This document shows positions 47,581 to 60,349 of a DNA stretch of 64,000 nt, one piece after another. The DNA comes from Aporrectodea caliginosa (lineage: Eukaryota; Annelida; Clitellata; Crassiclitellata; Lumbricidae): positions 62,001 to 126,000 of the forward strand of contig JACEVL010000271.1 of NCBI GenBank assembly GCA_020284085.1, read 5' to 3'. How positions within the stretch are numbered: the stretch's first letter is position 1; every line of letters begins with the position of its first letter. The notes beneath the pieces are model-generated. The model did no database searches. It saw nothing but the letters and a program-made list of their open reading frames with translations, and was not told where the DNA came from. The position numbers and the translations under genes are program-made.

Positions 47581-47835
47581 ATACAACTGGGGCGCGGTGG
47601 TATAGGGGTATGTTCGGTGCCTTGCAGCTGGAGGGTTGCGGGTTCGAATCCACCTCAAAGTCGCCGCGTAGGGACCCTGGGCAAGTCCTTCACTCGCAAT
47701 TGCTCATGCGCTTCGGCGTGAAACTCCGATTCAGCGTTCGCGCAGGAGTCGGGAGCGCCTCTGAATGGGAACTCTGGTAGGGGCGCTATGACAAGTGTTC
47801 AACTACAATACAAATACAATACAATAATACGTTAC
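47581..47835 (+). repeat. tRNA-derived SINE with LINE-like tail
   Basis: The head has A-box-like TGGTATAGGGGT and perfect B box GGTTCGAATCC (47640-47650). The body is about 110 bp. The tail GAGCGCCTCTGAATGGGAAC...GGGGCGCTATGACAAGTG is followed by ACAATACAA repeats. The tail matches the 3' end of the minus-strand LINE at 12512-12600. No functional tRNA fold is claimed. Confidence 0.7.
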
Positions 47836-48726
47836 TGTTACTGTAGCCCACGAGGATGTAGGTAAGAGGATGTTCTATTACCGATCGTCCAACTTTTTGC
47901 GAATGCCTGTAATGCATAAACTGGTGGCCTATGCGAAATCCTGCACTATTACAGCCTGCAAGATAGTGTCAATCTGTTAATAATTATTTAATGTAATTCT
48001 TGGTTTTCCATGCAAATTGCACAAGACTATCATGAGTACAATTTCAACTCTTGATGGGGCTCCGATGGTTCGCCTCCAACTGTGTGCGAGATCTCACAGC
48101 GGTGACTCGACAATCAAGTTTTATGAGCATTAGGACCTATAATTATTATCAGAGTTGAACATTGGAACTGAACAGCCAAATAATTCATGCCCAACGCTCA
48201 TTAACGAAGGCTATGTAATGTAATTAGCAACTTCTATTGCACCGGTGTCTAAAGTAAAAGGCATCAACCGATGGCATACCAAAACCAAGCCGTAATTATG
48301 TAAACATCCAAAAGATCAGTCCTTAAGAGAAAGAGAGACAACCTAGGGTGGATAAACAATTTGAAAGAGGCAAGTTTTCAGCCGAGAACGAAATGACGCA
48401 AGCGACTGAGTAAGCCATTTATTGACAGAGCATCAAACACTATAAGATCACAAGATCACAATAACAGCAACTAGTACAAATTCCAGAAAAATTCCAGTAA
48501 ATGATGCACAAGTCAGAAGCTTAATCCAAAAAGGTCATACGGACATGCTGCGGCTGGATTGACCTCTTACTGGATAATATTTGGCAGTAGTAGCAGTGCA
48601 AAAACAAAATGCATTGTGTCAGAGTATGGATTGTCATACACATTATTGTCATTAAGATACACTGATACAGAGCGTACAGACACAGGAAGAGAGTTACAAA
48701 ATGCATTGTGTCAGAGCATGATACAA

Positions 48727-49997
48727 TAGGGTGGCAGTAAAAAAGTATTTTTTTATAATGGCTTGGACATCCCCAGTTCTATTCGTATTGGTAGTAGAAA
48801 CTCATGTGCAAAATCCTTTCAAAATATTACATTATATTGGGGTGCCACATCACAACTTACATTTTGCATTTAAAATTATGCGTCATCGAAGCCATAAAAA
48901 TCAACTTTTAATTTTTTCAGGAGCTGGATGAAAGTTAGACACTTCTAGAGCTTATTATTTCACTGTGATATGTGATGAGTGCTATGACTTGTACCATGGA
49001 TTGTTGGATAACTTGTTCTCTGATGGATGGTTTTATGAATAAAATTAACAATAAATATTATATAAATTGGAAGAAACTGGAGCTGAGCAGTAAATAAATA
49101 ATTTTAATATTTTAAACAATTTTCTGACTTCTGTATATTAAAGGCTTTCCTAAGCTTATTTATTTATTTATATTTATTCACAATATCCCATAGTATCCAT
49201 AACCAATTTCAAATAAATCCAGCATTTTGTAATAGACGATACGCACTTCATATCAAAAGTTATAATGTTTTCAAAACATTTAATATCTGATGCTAAAGAT
49301 TGGTTTCGTGGGTCAGAACATATAATTACTATAATAGAAAACTCAGATTATAATTGGTGATGAGGCAGAAACCCCAAAGACTAAAAGACCTCGCCCAAAG
49401 AATATTATCAGTGTGCAAGTAGCAGCAGCTCTTGATCGACAGCTATAGTAAAATGCGTGGAAACAGAACAGCATTTAGTTGGAGTGTCAGCAGACTGAAG
49501 ACAGGTTGAGTGTTTTAAATGATAGGACAGAAACGGGAGTGGCATTGATACCAGAATAAAATCAAATGCTGACCAAGAATGAAGGTCAAAAGCAGGCCTT
49601 GCTCCAGGTGGTGTCCGAGCATCGAAACAGTTTCCGGACCCCAACAAGTCAACGGTCACAAAATCAACAATAAATATTTTAATGTGTTAATGATAATATA
49701 ATCAAACTTATAAGGCTGAATAATGCTGACCAGTACTTTTTAATTATTCTACTTTTAAGCAAAACTATTGAAGGTTTACTTGATCTTACACAAAATACGA
49801 AAAAAGGTTTCTAATATTATCACAATTATGCCTACGATCCTTGTCAAAAATTTGGAAAACTTCTCCTCTTATGTGGCACACCTAAATGATGGAATATCTT
49901 CATCATATTTTGCACACTAACTTACTTTATCAAAAGGAACGTAACCTGGGGCTGTCCCATCAATCTACTAAAAATAATGTTTTTGAACACCACCGTA
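48727..49997 (+). mobile_element. hAT-like non-autonomous element in duplicon E
   Basis: 1,271 bp; ends TAGGGTGGCAG and TACGGTGGTGTTC (reverse complement). Flanks ATGATACA (48718-48725, plus one extra A) and ATGATACA (49998-50005). An internally deleted relative of 14876-17070 in opposite orientation. Minus-strand coding remnants only. Confidence 0.65.
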
Positions 49998-50089
49998 ATG
50001 ATACACAGCGTACAGACACAGGAAGAGAGTTCCAAAAAGTAGGTCCAGGAACTGATGTGTATGTATATTAAGTTGCTCCAGAATTTTAT

Positions 50090-52151
50090 TAGGGTGCTCC
50101 AGAAAATAATGTATTTTAAAAAGTTCCTAAAAATACTGCTCTCAGGCGATTTTTCCATTTAATTTATCACTTTGTACAACTTTACCAATTTTCAGACCAA
50201 TTGGAAAAGGTTAAGCCTTGCCTCCGGCAAAAATATGTTAGACTATGTGAAAATATGCAAATTTGCTTAAAATCGGCAATATCATGGAGGAAAAACTTAA
50301 TTATTTTCATGATGATTGACTTCTTTTGTGAACTGTTGTATGCAGAGGTGTAGTATTGGTACTTGTTCTTGTAATCGAGTTTAACTTAAGTATTGTTCTA
50401 AGTACTTGCACTTGTACTGGAGACCTAAGAACTTGTACTCGTACTTGAGACCTAAGTACTTGGACACAAATGACATTTCTACAGGCACTCGAATAGGTTA
50501 CCAATAAGCTTCATCTTTACTTTTAGTCATTAATTCTTACGCTCTGGACATTGGACTTCTGGCAGTTCTGTATGGACCGCATCTTGATCAGAATTTCTTC
50601 CGGACTTCTTGTTAAAATAGCGGCCACGAATTGTGATAATGTTAATAATTAAAATAGGCTACTAATATTCCTAGAGCGGTTAAGTTTGGTTATTATAATT
50701 TCACCGTCAACGGAAATGTTATATGTGTTAAGTGCAAGTTTTGTAGTGAGAAAATTATCATTTCAGACAAAAACTGGCACAACATAAAACTTTGTTAAAC
50801 ACTTGCAAAGGCTCCATGCGGAGAGGTGAGTAGTGACTAACAAATCATTTGAACTCTATCGAGTAAGTAAAGTAAATGTAAGTCGTCGAAATTTCTCAGC
50901 ACCACACGAAAGCCGCGATTGGAAAGACAGCTTATTCACCGAAGTAATGCATTTTATGAATTGCACTCTGAAACTGCTAGCAATAAACCTTTGAATCTAT
51001 AGCTTATAATTATATGGAATTCATGTGTGAATGGGGCTCACTTGTATTTTTGTTTAGTTTTCTATGTTCCTCTCGGAAGAGTCTTCCGCTGCGTGTGCGA
51101 GATGGTCAAAATAGCCCTGTGAAGGAAACATTATCATATGTCTCAAAACGCGCTTAGTTAGGCCACTTAGGTAGTCATTTGCGAATCACTTTAGTGTCCT
51201 TAAAACATATTATTTAATGCATTTTCTTTGCGTTGCTCCATTAGTCAAAAACTGCCTACAACTAGCATGTTCCTATTTAAAATATGTACAGATATGATTC
51301 TGTCTTATGTGAATGAGACACATGCTTTGTTCGGGACCACAGCAAGTTTCTTTTGCAGTGGTGGAGCAGGTGCTACACAAATGTCTCATTTTGGCACGAT
51401 AAACACGCAGTGTCGTGCAGACCTGCTGCATAAAAAATATTCTAAGCCATTTGGCCACTACTGTACAGGATCTTCGGTGAAGCCGAGTACCCTATCATCA
51501 CAAGTGACAATCTAGTTGAATACTTCGATGAAGTTGATCGTTTGGACGTTTGGAAATGCAGCAAAACTGTTTTTGACAAACTTTATGAACCAGCTTAGTG
51601 TCTCGAGTGTGTCAGCATCTAGCGCTAATGTTGAACGTGTGTTTAGTGTAATATTAAAACAGTTTCGATTGACTCTGAGTGACAAGATGATCACATCCCT
51701 TATATTTCTCCAAAAAGCAAAATTCTAAATGAGTGCATGTGGCAAAACACCATTGATTTGTCAAGGCAGTAAATATAGCGTTCTTGAAGTAGCCATATGT
51801 ACCAGTACTCGTACTTGTACTTGAGACCTTAGTACTTGTACTTGATACCTAAGTACTTGTACACGTACCTGAGACCTTAGTACATGTACATGTACTTGTA
51901 CTTGAAGCCTTTCATGATCTGACCAATACATATGAAAACATACTAGTTTTTTATATATACTTAAAAAATCGCCATTTGCGTTTTCAACCGAAAAATAAGT
52001 GATTATTGTTAAAACTTCAACGTGCTGGGGGCAAGGCTTAACCTTAATGGAAAAGCCTCCAATTTGGATTTTTAGACTTATCTCTATGAGACGCATTGGA
52101 AAATTCCCGGGAGTCATCAATTTTCAACTTTTAATTTTATGGAGCAACCTA
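50090..52151 (+). mobile_element. hAT element in duplicon E
   Basis: Termini TAGGGTGCTCCAGAAAATAA (50090) and TAGGTTGCTCCATAAAATT (reverse complement, 52151). A BED-finger-like segment (VICVKCKFCSEKIIISDKNW, then H) lies at about 50710-50790. The frame at 51516-51728 ends in the hAT dimerisation motif SSVSASSANVERVFS followed by LTLSDKMITSLIFLQK and a stop. Middle regions contain stops, so it is defective. A second, older terminus (TAAGTTGCTCCAG) lies 21 bp upstream at 50069. Confidence 0.7.
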
Positions 52152-52816
52152 ACGTGCATGTTTATCAGTTAACTGTTTCATTTCGTCTTTTCTCTTCTCT
52201 GCAACACATTGAAAGCTTTCCACACTTCGCTGCATTTCTTCCTTAACCTTCAATAGTTCCGCCTTTTTCACTTGAGCAAATTGAGCTTGAGCGATGCATC
52301 CATTCATAGCTTCAGTACTGTACTGCTTTGTATCTGCTTTCGAACACCATACACACATTTGCTAGCATGACCACCTTTATGGTTAGCATGGTCCTCGATG
52401 AAGCAGATGGCGCATACAACTGTTTTGCAATCAGCACAATATACATCTAGAACCTTTTGTTCATGAACTTCACAAACCATTGGACCTAAATCGTCCACCA
52501 CATTTTGTCCACCTTCAATTTCGTCTGATGCCTTTGACACTTGTAACAGTTTCTCAATGATGAAATTTTTAGGCAGTCCACGAAACCCTTCACTAGGTAT
52601 CTTAAATTGTCGCCTGCACATTGGGCAAGACATCTCATCTCCAGGTCCTTTGTTGGTGTTGTTAAGTCCATACTCTTGCAGACATTTCATGCAGAATGTA
52701 TGAATGCATGGCAAGGCTTTGGGATCTGTGCAGACGTCTTGGCATATACAACATGTAGTTATATCCTCGAGCTCGTTCCTGTTAATACCAACCCTACTGG
52801 ATTCTGTAGAAGCCAT
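52152..52816 (-). pseudogene. TRIM-like copy 3, truncated pseudogene
   Basis: The ATG is at 52814-52816 on the minus strand. The RING is intact (CCICQDVC, ALPCIHTFCMKCLQ, CPMCRR). The B-box-1-like region is missing by an in-frame deletion (SKASDEIEGGQNVV joins residues about 97 and 162 of copy A). B-box 2 is intact (MVCEVHEQKVLDVYCADC). A 5-bp duplication (AGTAC, near 52320) then shifts the frame. Coiled-coil sequence continues in another frame to 52152, where a hAT terminus cuts the gene. The 3' two-fifths of exon 1 and exons 2-3 are not found nearby. Confidence 0.8.
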
Positions 52817-54110
52817 CTTATTCTCTATGTCGAAAAATCTACAACACTTGCTATTTCACTATTGCCATTACTGCGTTATTTTTAACGTGTACAAGTAGAC
52901 GTGTTTTTTCATATTAGTACTGGCTTATAAGAGTAGTTTTGTTCGAGTGAACATAGGAAAATCTCTAACAAAATACCTGAACGCAGCTGTTAGTCTCTAT
53001 ACGTTCGTAGTAGCAACTTACTGTCAGAACATATTCGTTACATTCAGAGTTACTTGTTGAAATGTTGATATTCTCTGTTAACTGCGTTTAATCACTCTAT
53101 TGAACTTTGATATCTGCCCTTGGACCTTTGATACTGCAGTTTAAGATAAGCAAACACGAACAGTTAGGCCTACACGTTATTTAGCTCAAGTCAGACATAG
53201 GCTATAGATGAGTTGCCTTAAATAAAATCGCAGTCGTTAATGTTTATAGTTTGGCTTGAAAGTTTAATTGAACGATCAAGTCTAAATTTTTAGCAAGGTT
53301 CTTGTGAGAACAATTGTCAAATGCTTACAATTTCGGAATAATTTGAAATTTTCAATTGAGCGAACCAAACTGTTGTGATACAAAACAACTAAATTCAATT
53401 AGGTGTAAAATAAACGATAGAACAAGAAGACTTGTAGGGCCTACGCTATTTACTCCAGATACAAAATTGAATCTCCATGTGCAGCCTATAGTTTACATTT
53501 GAGTCCAAATTACTAACATTAATTCGAATTTGTTAACAAATTCAATTGTTGGCAGAGATTCAGAGCAATATTTAAAGGATTTATGAGAACTATAGTATTT
53601 TGGTTAAGCGTACCATTTGTAAGGCACTTAGCGTCGCCACGGAAGGGGGGCGCAAGGGGCAGCTCAACCATCTCTGCTCACTGTGCTCAGGCTGGGTCGT
53701 GGGATTCGTGCAAATCCGGTGAGGTTTTTGGGCGGTACCCATGTGGTTTGAATTAGTTTTGGTCATCATCCTATTGCAGTTACTAACTGCAGTGTGCAGA
53801 GAACAAATTTGGTCTTTCAGATAACCAAATTGCTGCGGCGACTCTTCCGACCAGATTGAAGGTTTGCACGACTCGTGCCATGATGCCTAATAAATATGAC
53901 ATCAGGCTCGTAAATTATTATTAATGACTATGAAATAGAAATAAGAGAGCGCCTTATTGTCACAAGTCTGCAAGGTCACACGAACTTTGACCTCCTTAGG
54001 AATGCAACGCATTATGTAGATCTAGCGCTCCCGACCTAAACTGAAATGTCTTCACTGTATAGTTCCAAAAGACTTGTGGCACTGTGAATTAAACGAACTT
54101 GTAAATCCCC
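52817..54110 (-). repeat. 5' flank of TRIM copy 3 (inverted duplicon)
   Basis: The reverse complement matches 1-607 and 21640-23496. The TATA-like TTATAAG is kept, but the AAAGCGAAAGG and GAAACCGAAA sites are replaced (the latter reads GAAATAGCAA near 52840-52850). Confidence 0.65.
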
Positions 54111-55368
54111 GCCACGACACGGTACACAATACAGGCACAACTTTCATTTGATCTGTGAATTTCCTTGTATACAATTCATCATGCTCACCTTTACAAGACG
54201 CGTAGTGGTTTTTCTAGCTCCAACATAGTAATCAACGCGTATAGGCCTAATAGCTCAAACGTGTGTTTCTCTCATATAGACCTAATAACATTGGTTTGTT
54301 TGCTGAATGAGTTGCATGTGATTGTATATGCATTAGTGTGGGAAAAATATTTTTTCAAAATATGCTGCCCCACAAGGCTGCCCCTGTTACACTTGACTAG
54401 AAGACTCTTTATTGAAAAAAATCGAAGAGATCTGAGCATGTTTATTAGGTCGATAGGTATTGACACTTTTTTGTAGAAATTGCAAAAATTGTGCATCTGA
54501 CGCGTTATAGCTGCATTATGAATTAAAATTAGTACCCATGAACATCAAGCCATCAATACCGTTTTAAATTAACTCTTTCAGTCGCCACTACGCGTCTTAC
54601 TTTCTAAAACATGATCAATATGTCAACTGTATTTAATTAAATCAAAGAATAATAAGCTCATTTACAAATAAAACACTTGTGTCAAGTTCTTTCTGATAGA
54701 TAAACGGTTGTTGGCTTATAGCTAATTTTAAATTTTGCATGCCAACTTTTCATTACAATTCGTTTCATATACAATTGGATTGTTCAATATTGCTCTATAT
54801 GCTGCTAATTTTGCATGAATAGAGTAGCCTAGTTTTTTAATCTATGAAGCCATCCTTGAATATAAAAATAAGCTTACAGCACATGTTTTTTCACTTTCTG
54901 CAATAAAAGCTCATACGTGACAAAAACGGCAGCTATGGGTCTGGACTCCCAAAAATGGGACAATCCTAAGGAATTTCATATTTCAATACCAAAATGGACT
55001 AGCATTTGGTGAGGCCACGACAGCAACAATAGTTGGTAATTCGGGAGAAAGCTAGAATCCCGCACAGCGTGCTGATTCGGGTGTTCGGAAGTTGTATGAG
55101 CCAAGATTTCTGCTGATTCAATAAGTTACAGTTTGAGGTCGTTTTAAATTAACTCTTTCAGTCGTCATCGCTTATATTTCTTTGATGATCGTGTCACTGA
55201 AGACATCGAGGCTGATCTGGTAATACACGTGACGTGACCTACAATGGCGTGATACGGACATTTTCGACTAGTGAAGTTAAAACCTTATTAAAGTAATATG
55301 CGAATAAAATAAAGCAACAGGACATGCTCCCTTTGTTTCTATAACATTCACGGAATATACTCACCGAA

Positions 55369-55799
55369 ATGCCTAAGAAAGAAACCTCGAAACAAACCTC
55401 GAAAGTGGACCGCGACGAACTGATTGAGGCCCTGACGGACGAGCGAGTCATCGAAGCACTAACAACACGGCTGATGGTTTCGCTAAGACCCGAACTGGAC
55501 AACATCGTTCGTGCTCACATGAAGGTATTTGAAGAAAACTTAAAAACTACTGTAGATAAGTTGGTGCAGGAGCGGGTCGACTCTCAGGTGAAGACGTATG
55601 CAGATTCAGTCGACGGACTAAAAATTGCAAACGAGCAATTAAAGGAACGAATAGGACAGTTGGAAACCTACTCAAGAGCCGACAATCTGACGATTCATGG
55701 GATTCTAGAGAGGGTGGCTGTCCAGGCTGTGAAGGGGACTTCGGGACAGGGAGCAGGCGATCATGAATCTACAAAGGAGTCAGCTTCTACCACCTGCGA

Positions 55800-55831
<32 letters not shown>

Positions 55832-56881
55832 TATCCTTTATTGAAAAACCAACTGCTAACCGCATTTTGGTGTACAAGATCATCAAATATAAAAAAAATT
55901 ACGTATAAAGCATCCGTGTGACAAATGTTTTACGAGATAGAGAGTTTGCCTTAGGTATTATTCTATTGTGGGTTCTGGGGCGTAGCGAGTATGAAACAGT
56001 TTTCACGGGGGGCAGTAGTTGATGTAATACATGTGCAGGGTTGCTGATAATGGTAGAAAAGAGGTTAGAGTCTGCTTTTCTGCAAAGTTGTTCGAAACTT
56101 TGGTAGGATTCCGGCAGATAACGAGACCGGACCAGTCGCCGTATAGTTGCCTGAAGACGAGAGCGTCCCTCTACCCCCACAAAGCCCCACCACGCCGGGG
56201 CCGCATAGAGCATCCGCGACACTGTGGTAGCATTTGTTACATCACACAGAGATTGGCCTTTTAACCCATGTGCTGTTAGAACGCGGAGGGCATACATTGA
56301 CTGCCTAGCCTTAATGACAATGTTGTTAACATGCGTGTCGAAGTTGAATTGTTCTGACAAAGTGACACCTAGGATCTTCATGTGCTTTACCCTGGCGAGG
56401 ACCGGTGTAACTTTTGGAAGATCAACACCCAACCCTCTCATTGGTCGCCGAACTATCATCTCTTGGATCTTAGAATGATTCAGTTTTAAATTGCAAGAAT
56501 TAGCCCATGTGGTGACATGTGATTGTTGATTTCTGCAACAAAAGACTGGGGGTCGCTATTGGAAGACAAGATATCTCGATAGCACACCGTCTTCGTTACA
56601 GCAAGAAGGAGGCAGCGCGGCCAATCGTTGTTCGCTTCACCTCACGACGAATCCGTGATGAAGTATACAAAGCACGCCGAGCTCTCCGACTGCCTGTGGG
56701 ACCCTCCGATCATCACTCTACGCCTGTCTACATCAATGAACATCTGACTGCAAACAACGCCGAGATTTTCTTCCGTGCACGAAGATTGCTGCGTAACAAG
56801 CACATCACGAGAGCATGGACAAACGGAGGAGAGGTCTACATCAAAAAGACACCAGCTATGGATGAAAACCTATCAAAGTGA
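55369..56881 (+). pseudogene. LINE ORF1 protein, split by an insertion
   Basis: The N-terminal part (55369-55800) has a coiled coil with LKERIGQLETYSRADNLTIH. After a LINE fragment (55801-56517) it resumes with VIVDFCNKRLGVAIGRQDIS, IAHRLRYSKKEAARPIVVRF, YINEHLTANNAEIFFRARRL and stops at 56881. Joining at TGCGAT/GTGATT restores the frame. This is the coiled coil plus RNA-binding layout of LINE ORF1 proteins, which bind the element RNA. Confidence 0.7.
55801..56517 (-). mobile_element. 5'-truncated LINE fragment with (TTAC)n tail inserted in ORF1
   Basis: The minus strand (56459-55899) encodes an RT C-terminal part: VKHMKILGVTLSEQFNFDTH, SRMLYAAPAWWGFVGVEGR, RLQATIRRLVRSRYLPES, ending in the (TTAC)n tail that reads as AAGTAAGTAAG at 55803. 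The open frame is 186 codons, so the insertion is fairly young. Confidence 0.65.
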
Positions 56882-56994
56882 AATCGATCCATGATCTGCC
56901 AAAAGAAGACTAGGAGACCCGATCCTACATGCTCCGTGTCCATTGATTTAGGTATGACAAAACCATTTATCATATTGCTTGATGGAATGGAACT

Positions 56995-59900
56995 ATGAAG
57001 TTTAAACATTACTCACTAGTTGAAGCTGGTTTATTCTGTGTTTATTTTTGTGGTTTATCACCTAGGTATAGGGGTTTAATGGACAACTCAGACTGTTCAG
57101 TTTCGTTGTGCACTTGCACGTACGTTAGCGAGTGTGCATTGCACACATCCATAGACAATAATAGTTCTTGTACAATTTGTGTGAACCCAATTGATAAGAG
57201 ATGTTGTAATAAGTGTATTGCACTTGACTTTGTAGCTAATCAAGCGGACAGTGACTCTGACATAAATAACGCTGGGACAGTGACCCATCCTAGTAATGCA
57301 TTTAATTCAGGTGCACCGATAGATCAGGTCTTTCAGCTAGTAGAAGAGTACCCTGAAAATTCTTTTATATTGAATAATCCAGATATTGACCCGGACACTA
57401 ATTACTACAACTGTGTCAAGTTATGCTCCAGTAAATATATATGCGCTGATGAAGTCTGTACAACATTTGAACAAACGGAACAATCCTTTTCTATCTTGCA
57501 TTTGAACTGCAGGAGCCTTCAGCACAAGGTATCCGAAGTAAACATCTTACTATCAATAGTCCAGCCAACAATTCTAGCCGTAACGGAAACCTGGTTGGAA
57601 GCAGATACAGCTAACACTATTCATATGCCTGGCTATGACTTCACACACAAATGTAGAATTGAAGGCAAAGGAGGAGGAGTGGATCTTTTTATTAGGAATG
57701 GTACAGAATTCCAATTGATAGAAGCTGAATGGACATCATCTAAACCCGGTGCTGATGAAAGCCTATTTATAAAAATTAAGCAAAAAATGGGGAGGGACCA
57801 AATCGTTGGTGTCATTTACAGACCTCCGGGTGATAGTCTTAATATGTTCAACCAAGAACTTGAAATATTATTATCTCACTTATCTAGATTAAAGGAAGAT
57901 ATTTTCCTGGCAGGAGACTATAATATAGATTTACTAAAAATTAACTCGCATGTACCCACTCGTACATTCTTTAACCTGCTAACCTCAAACCGATTATTAC
58001 CGACAATCTTAAGACCAACTAGAATAACTAAAGACACTGCCACACTAATCGACAACATTTTTACAAACACATTGACAAACTACACCGATTCTGCTATTAT
58101 TATAGACGACACTTCTGATCACTTGCCTATTTTCACACAAACTAAAATTACAAGGTCATTAAGGGACAAAGCCCCAGTCCACGAGAAAAGAATTATTAAT
58201 GAGACAACTAAAAGTATATTTCACAACTTTTTACACGCTGCTGACTGGTCAGAAGTCTATTGAGCGTGCGATCAGAGAGACCCAACTTTAGCATACTCGG
58301 CTTTTATTGAAAAATATAAATCATTGTACGAATATTCTTTTCCGAAAACAACCTACTCGCCAAACAAAAGACACAACATTAAACAACCATGGATGACGAA
58401 GGCCTTATTGAAATCTTGTAACAAAAAATCACGATTGTATAAGAAGTTTATTAAAGAACCTACACAGGAAAACAGGACTAGATTTGTGACTTATAGAAAT
58501 AAATTCAAAAAAGTCCGTAAGGATGCTGAGAGACAATATTATGCAAATAAAATTCTTGAATGCGAAAATGACCTCAGTAAAACATGGGGAGTAATTAAAT
58601 CACTTCTACATGGAAATGAATTTTCTTCTCTGCCAGATAGCTTTTTCATTTCCTAGAAATTAAAGAAAAAAATATTATTGCTAGCAAATTCAATGATTTC
58701 TTCACAGAGATTGGACCCCAGTTAGCTGCAAAAATACCTAACACGGATACTACGTTCCGGGATTTCCTGAAGAGCCCATCCGCCTCCTCTATTGGCATAG
58801 AATTAACGTCACCGGCAGAATTAAAAACGATTGCTAAACAGCTTCGTTCAACACACAGTAGAGGACTCGATGAAATTGACCCTCAAATTGCTAAATTTAC
58901 AATACAAGCCACCTCGATTCCTCTTGCGGAAATAATAAATTGCTCTATTACAACTGGCATTGTCCCAACAAGCTTAAAATTGCTAAAATAATTCCAATCT
59001 TTAAAACAGAGAACAAACAAAACATTTGTAACTACAGGCCAATATCTATTTTACCATATTTTTCTAAGTTTTTTGAAAAAATCATCTATGGAAGAATAAT
59101 GTCATACATTACACCTAAGAACATCTTGTTTAAAGGTCAGTATGGCTTTCGAACTGGACACTCTACTTACATGGCCGTCATGGAGATGTACGACAAGATT
59201 TCTGAAGCCAGGGATCAAAATTATTTTTCAATGGGTGTCTTCTTCGATTTATCCAAAGCATTTGACACCGTAAATCATGAAATTTTAATTAAAAATTGGA
59301 GCACTACGGAATAAGAGGCATATGTCTTGACTGGCTCACTGACTACCTAAAAGATAGAAGACAATGTGTCTCATTTAACGGGCATATCTCGCATATATCT
59401 GAAATTCTGAAGTCATATGTGGTGTGCCGCAAGGGCCCTTTGCTGTTCTTACTATACGTGAATGATGTCTCGAACACCTCGTCATTGCTTCATTTTATCA
59501 TTTTCGCTGACGACACCAATGTTTTCATGTCAAACAAATCTATTGAAGTATTAGTTAACACGATGAATGCTGAATTAAAACTCGTTGGGGAATGGTTTAA
59601 AGCCAACAAATTATCGCTCAATCTTGCAAAGACAAATTTTATATTGTTTTGCTCTAAAAGGAAAATTGAACTGAATTTAGATTGTAATATGACTATTACT
59701 ATAGATAATCAAAGCATAACCAGAGTGTCATCATCTAAATTTCTGGGTGTGCACATAGACGAACAGTTAACATGGAAAGAACATATAACTGGAATTTCTA
59801 AAATGATATAAAAAAATATAGGCATTATTTCTCGTGTTCGACATCTCCTGCCACGATATATACTTGTAAATTTATATTATTCTTTGATATATCCGTATAT

Positions 59901-60349
59901 ATCCTATTGTAATCTCACATGGGCCTCTACCTACCGTACCCGCTTGACCATGGTGACAACCTTACAGAAGCGAGTTATTCGAATCATATGTAATGTACCC
60001 TACCGAGCTAGCACCACACTTTTATTCCTGAACATGAAAATACTACCTTTCGAATGCATTAATAAGCTGCAAGTGGCGCCATTTATGTACAAAATTCATT
60101 CGCGCCAAATATTATCAAACTTTGATCACTGGTTCTGTACAAATTCTGAGGTACACGACCACTATACAAGATCATCAAGCAATTACCACCAAACAAGTGT
60201 ACACACTACACACCAATATTAGGCAGCATAGTATCAGCACATACGGACCGCTGCTTTGGAACTCCCTGCCCAAAGAACTTACTTGTCTACCCACAGTCTA
60301 TCAGTTCAAAAATAAATTAAAAGTTCACCTTTTGACTGCAACTGTTTAA
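56995..60349 (+). pseudogene. LINE ORF2: endonuclease and reverse transcriptase
   Basis: Cys-rich N-terminus (57090-57230), then an APE-type endonuclease at about 57490-58140: LHLNCRSLQHK, VTETWLE, GVIYRPPG, LAGDYNIDLL, SDHLPIF. Premature TGA at 58261 and TAG at 58654 in an otherwise continuous frame. The RT follows in other frames: NYRPISILPYFSKFFEKIIY, GQYGFRTGHST, FFDLSKAFDTVNH, a damaged GVPQGS block (VVCRKGPLLFLL, deletion near 59420), FADDTNVF (catalytic) and FLGVHIDEQLTWKEHI. C-terminus LLWNSLPKELTC after a frameshift at about 60210. Decayed, not active. Confidence 0.75.

Larger units (their letters stand above)
47345..52151. repeat. Segmental duplicon E (partial copy of C/D)
   Basis: Homologous to about 38045-41120 of D from GAGTTTTTGGACAG to the hAT right end. 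It lacks the CARD exon. It carries private insertions: a SINE at 47581, a hAT-like element at 48727, and a 31-bp filler at 48628-48658. It ends exactly at the hAT terminus, directly against TRIM copy 3. Confidence 0.7.

Noticed and set aside
47581..47655. A functional tRNA gene
   Set aside because: B box is perfect, but the sequence continues into a SINE body and LINE-like tail, and I could not draw a complete cloverleaf.
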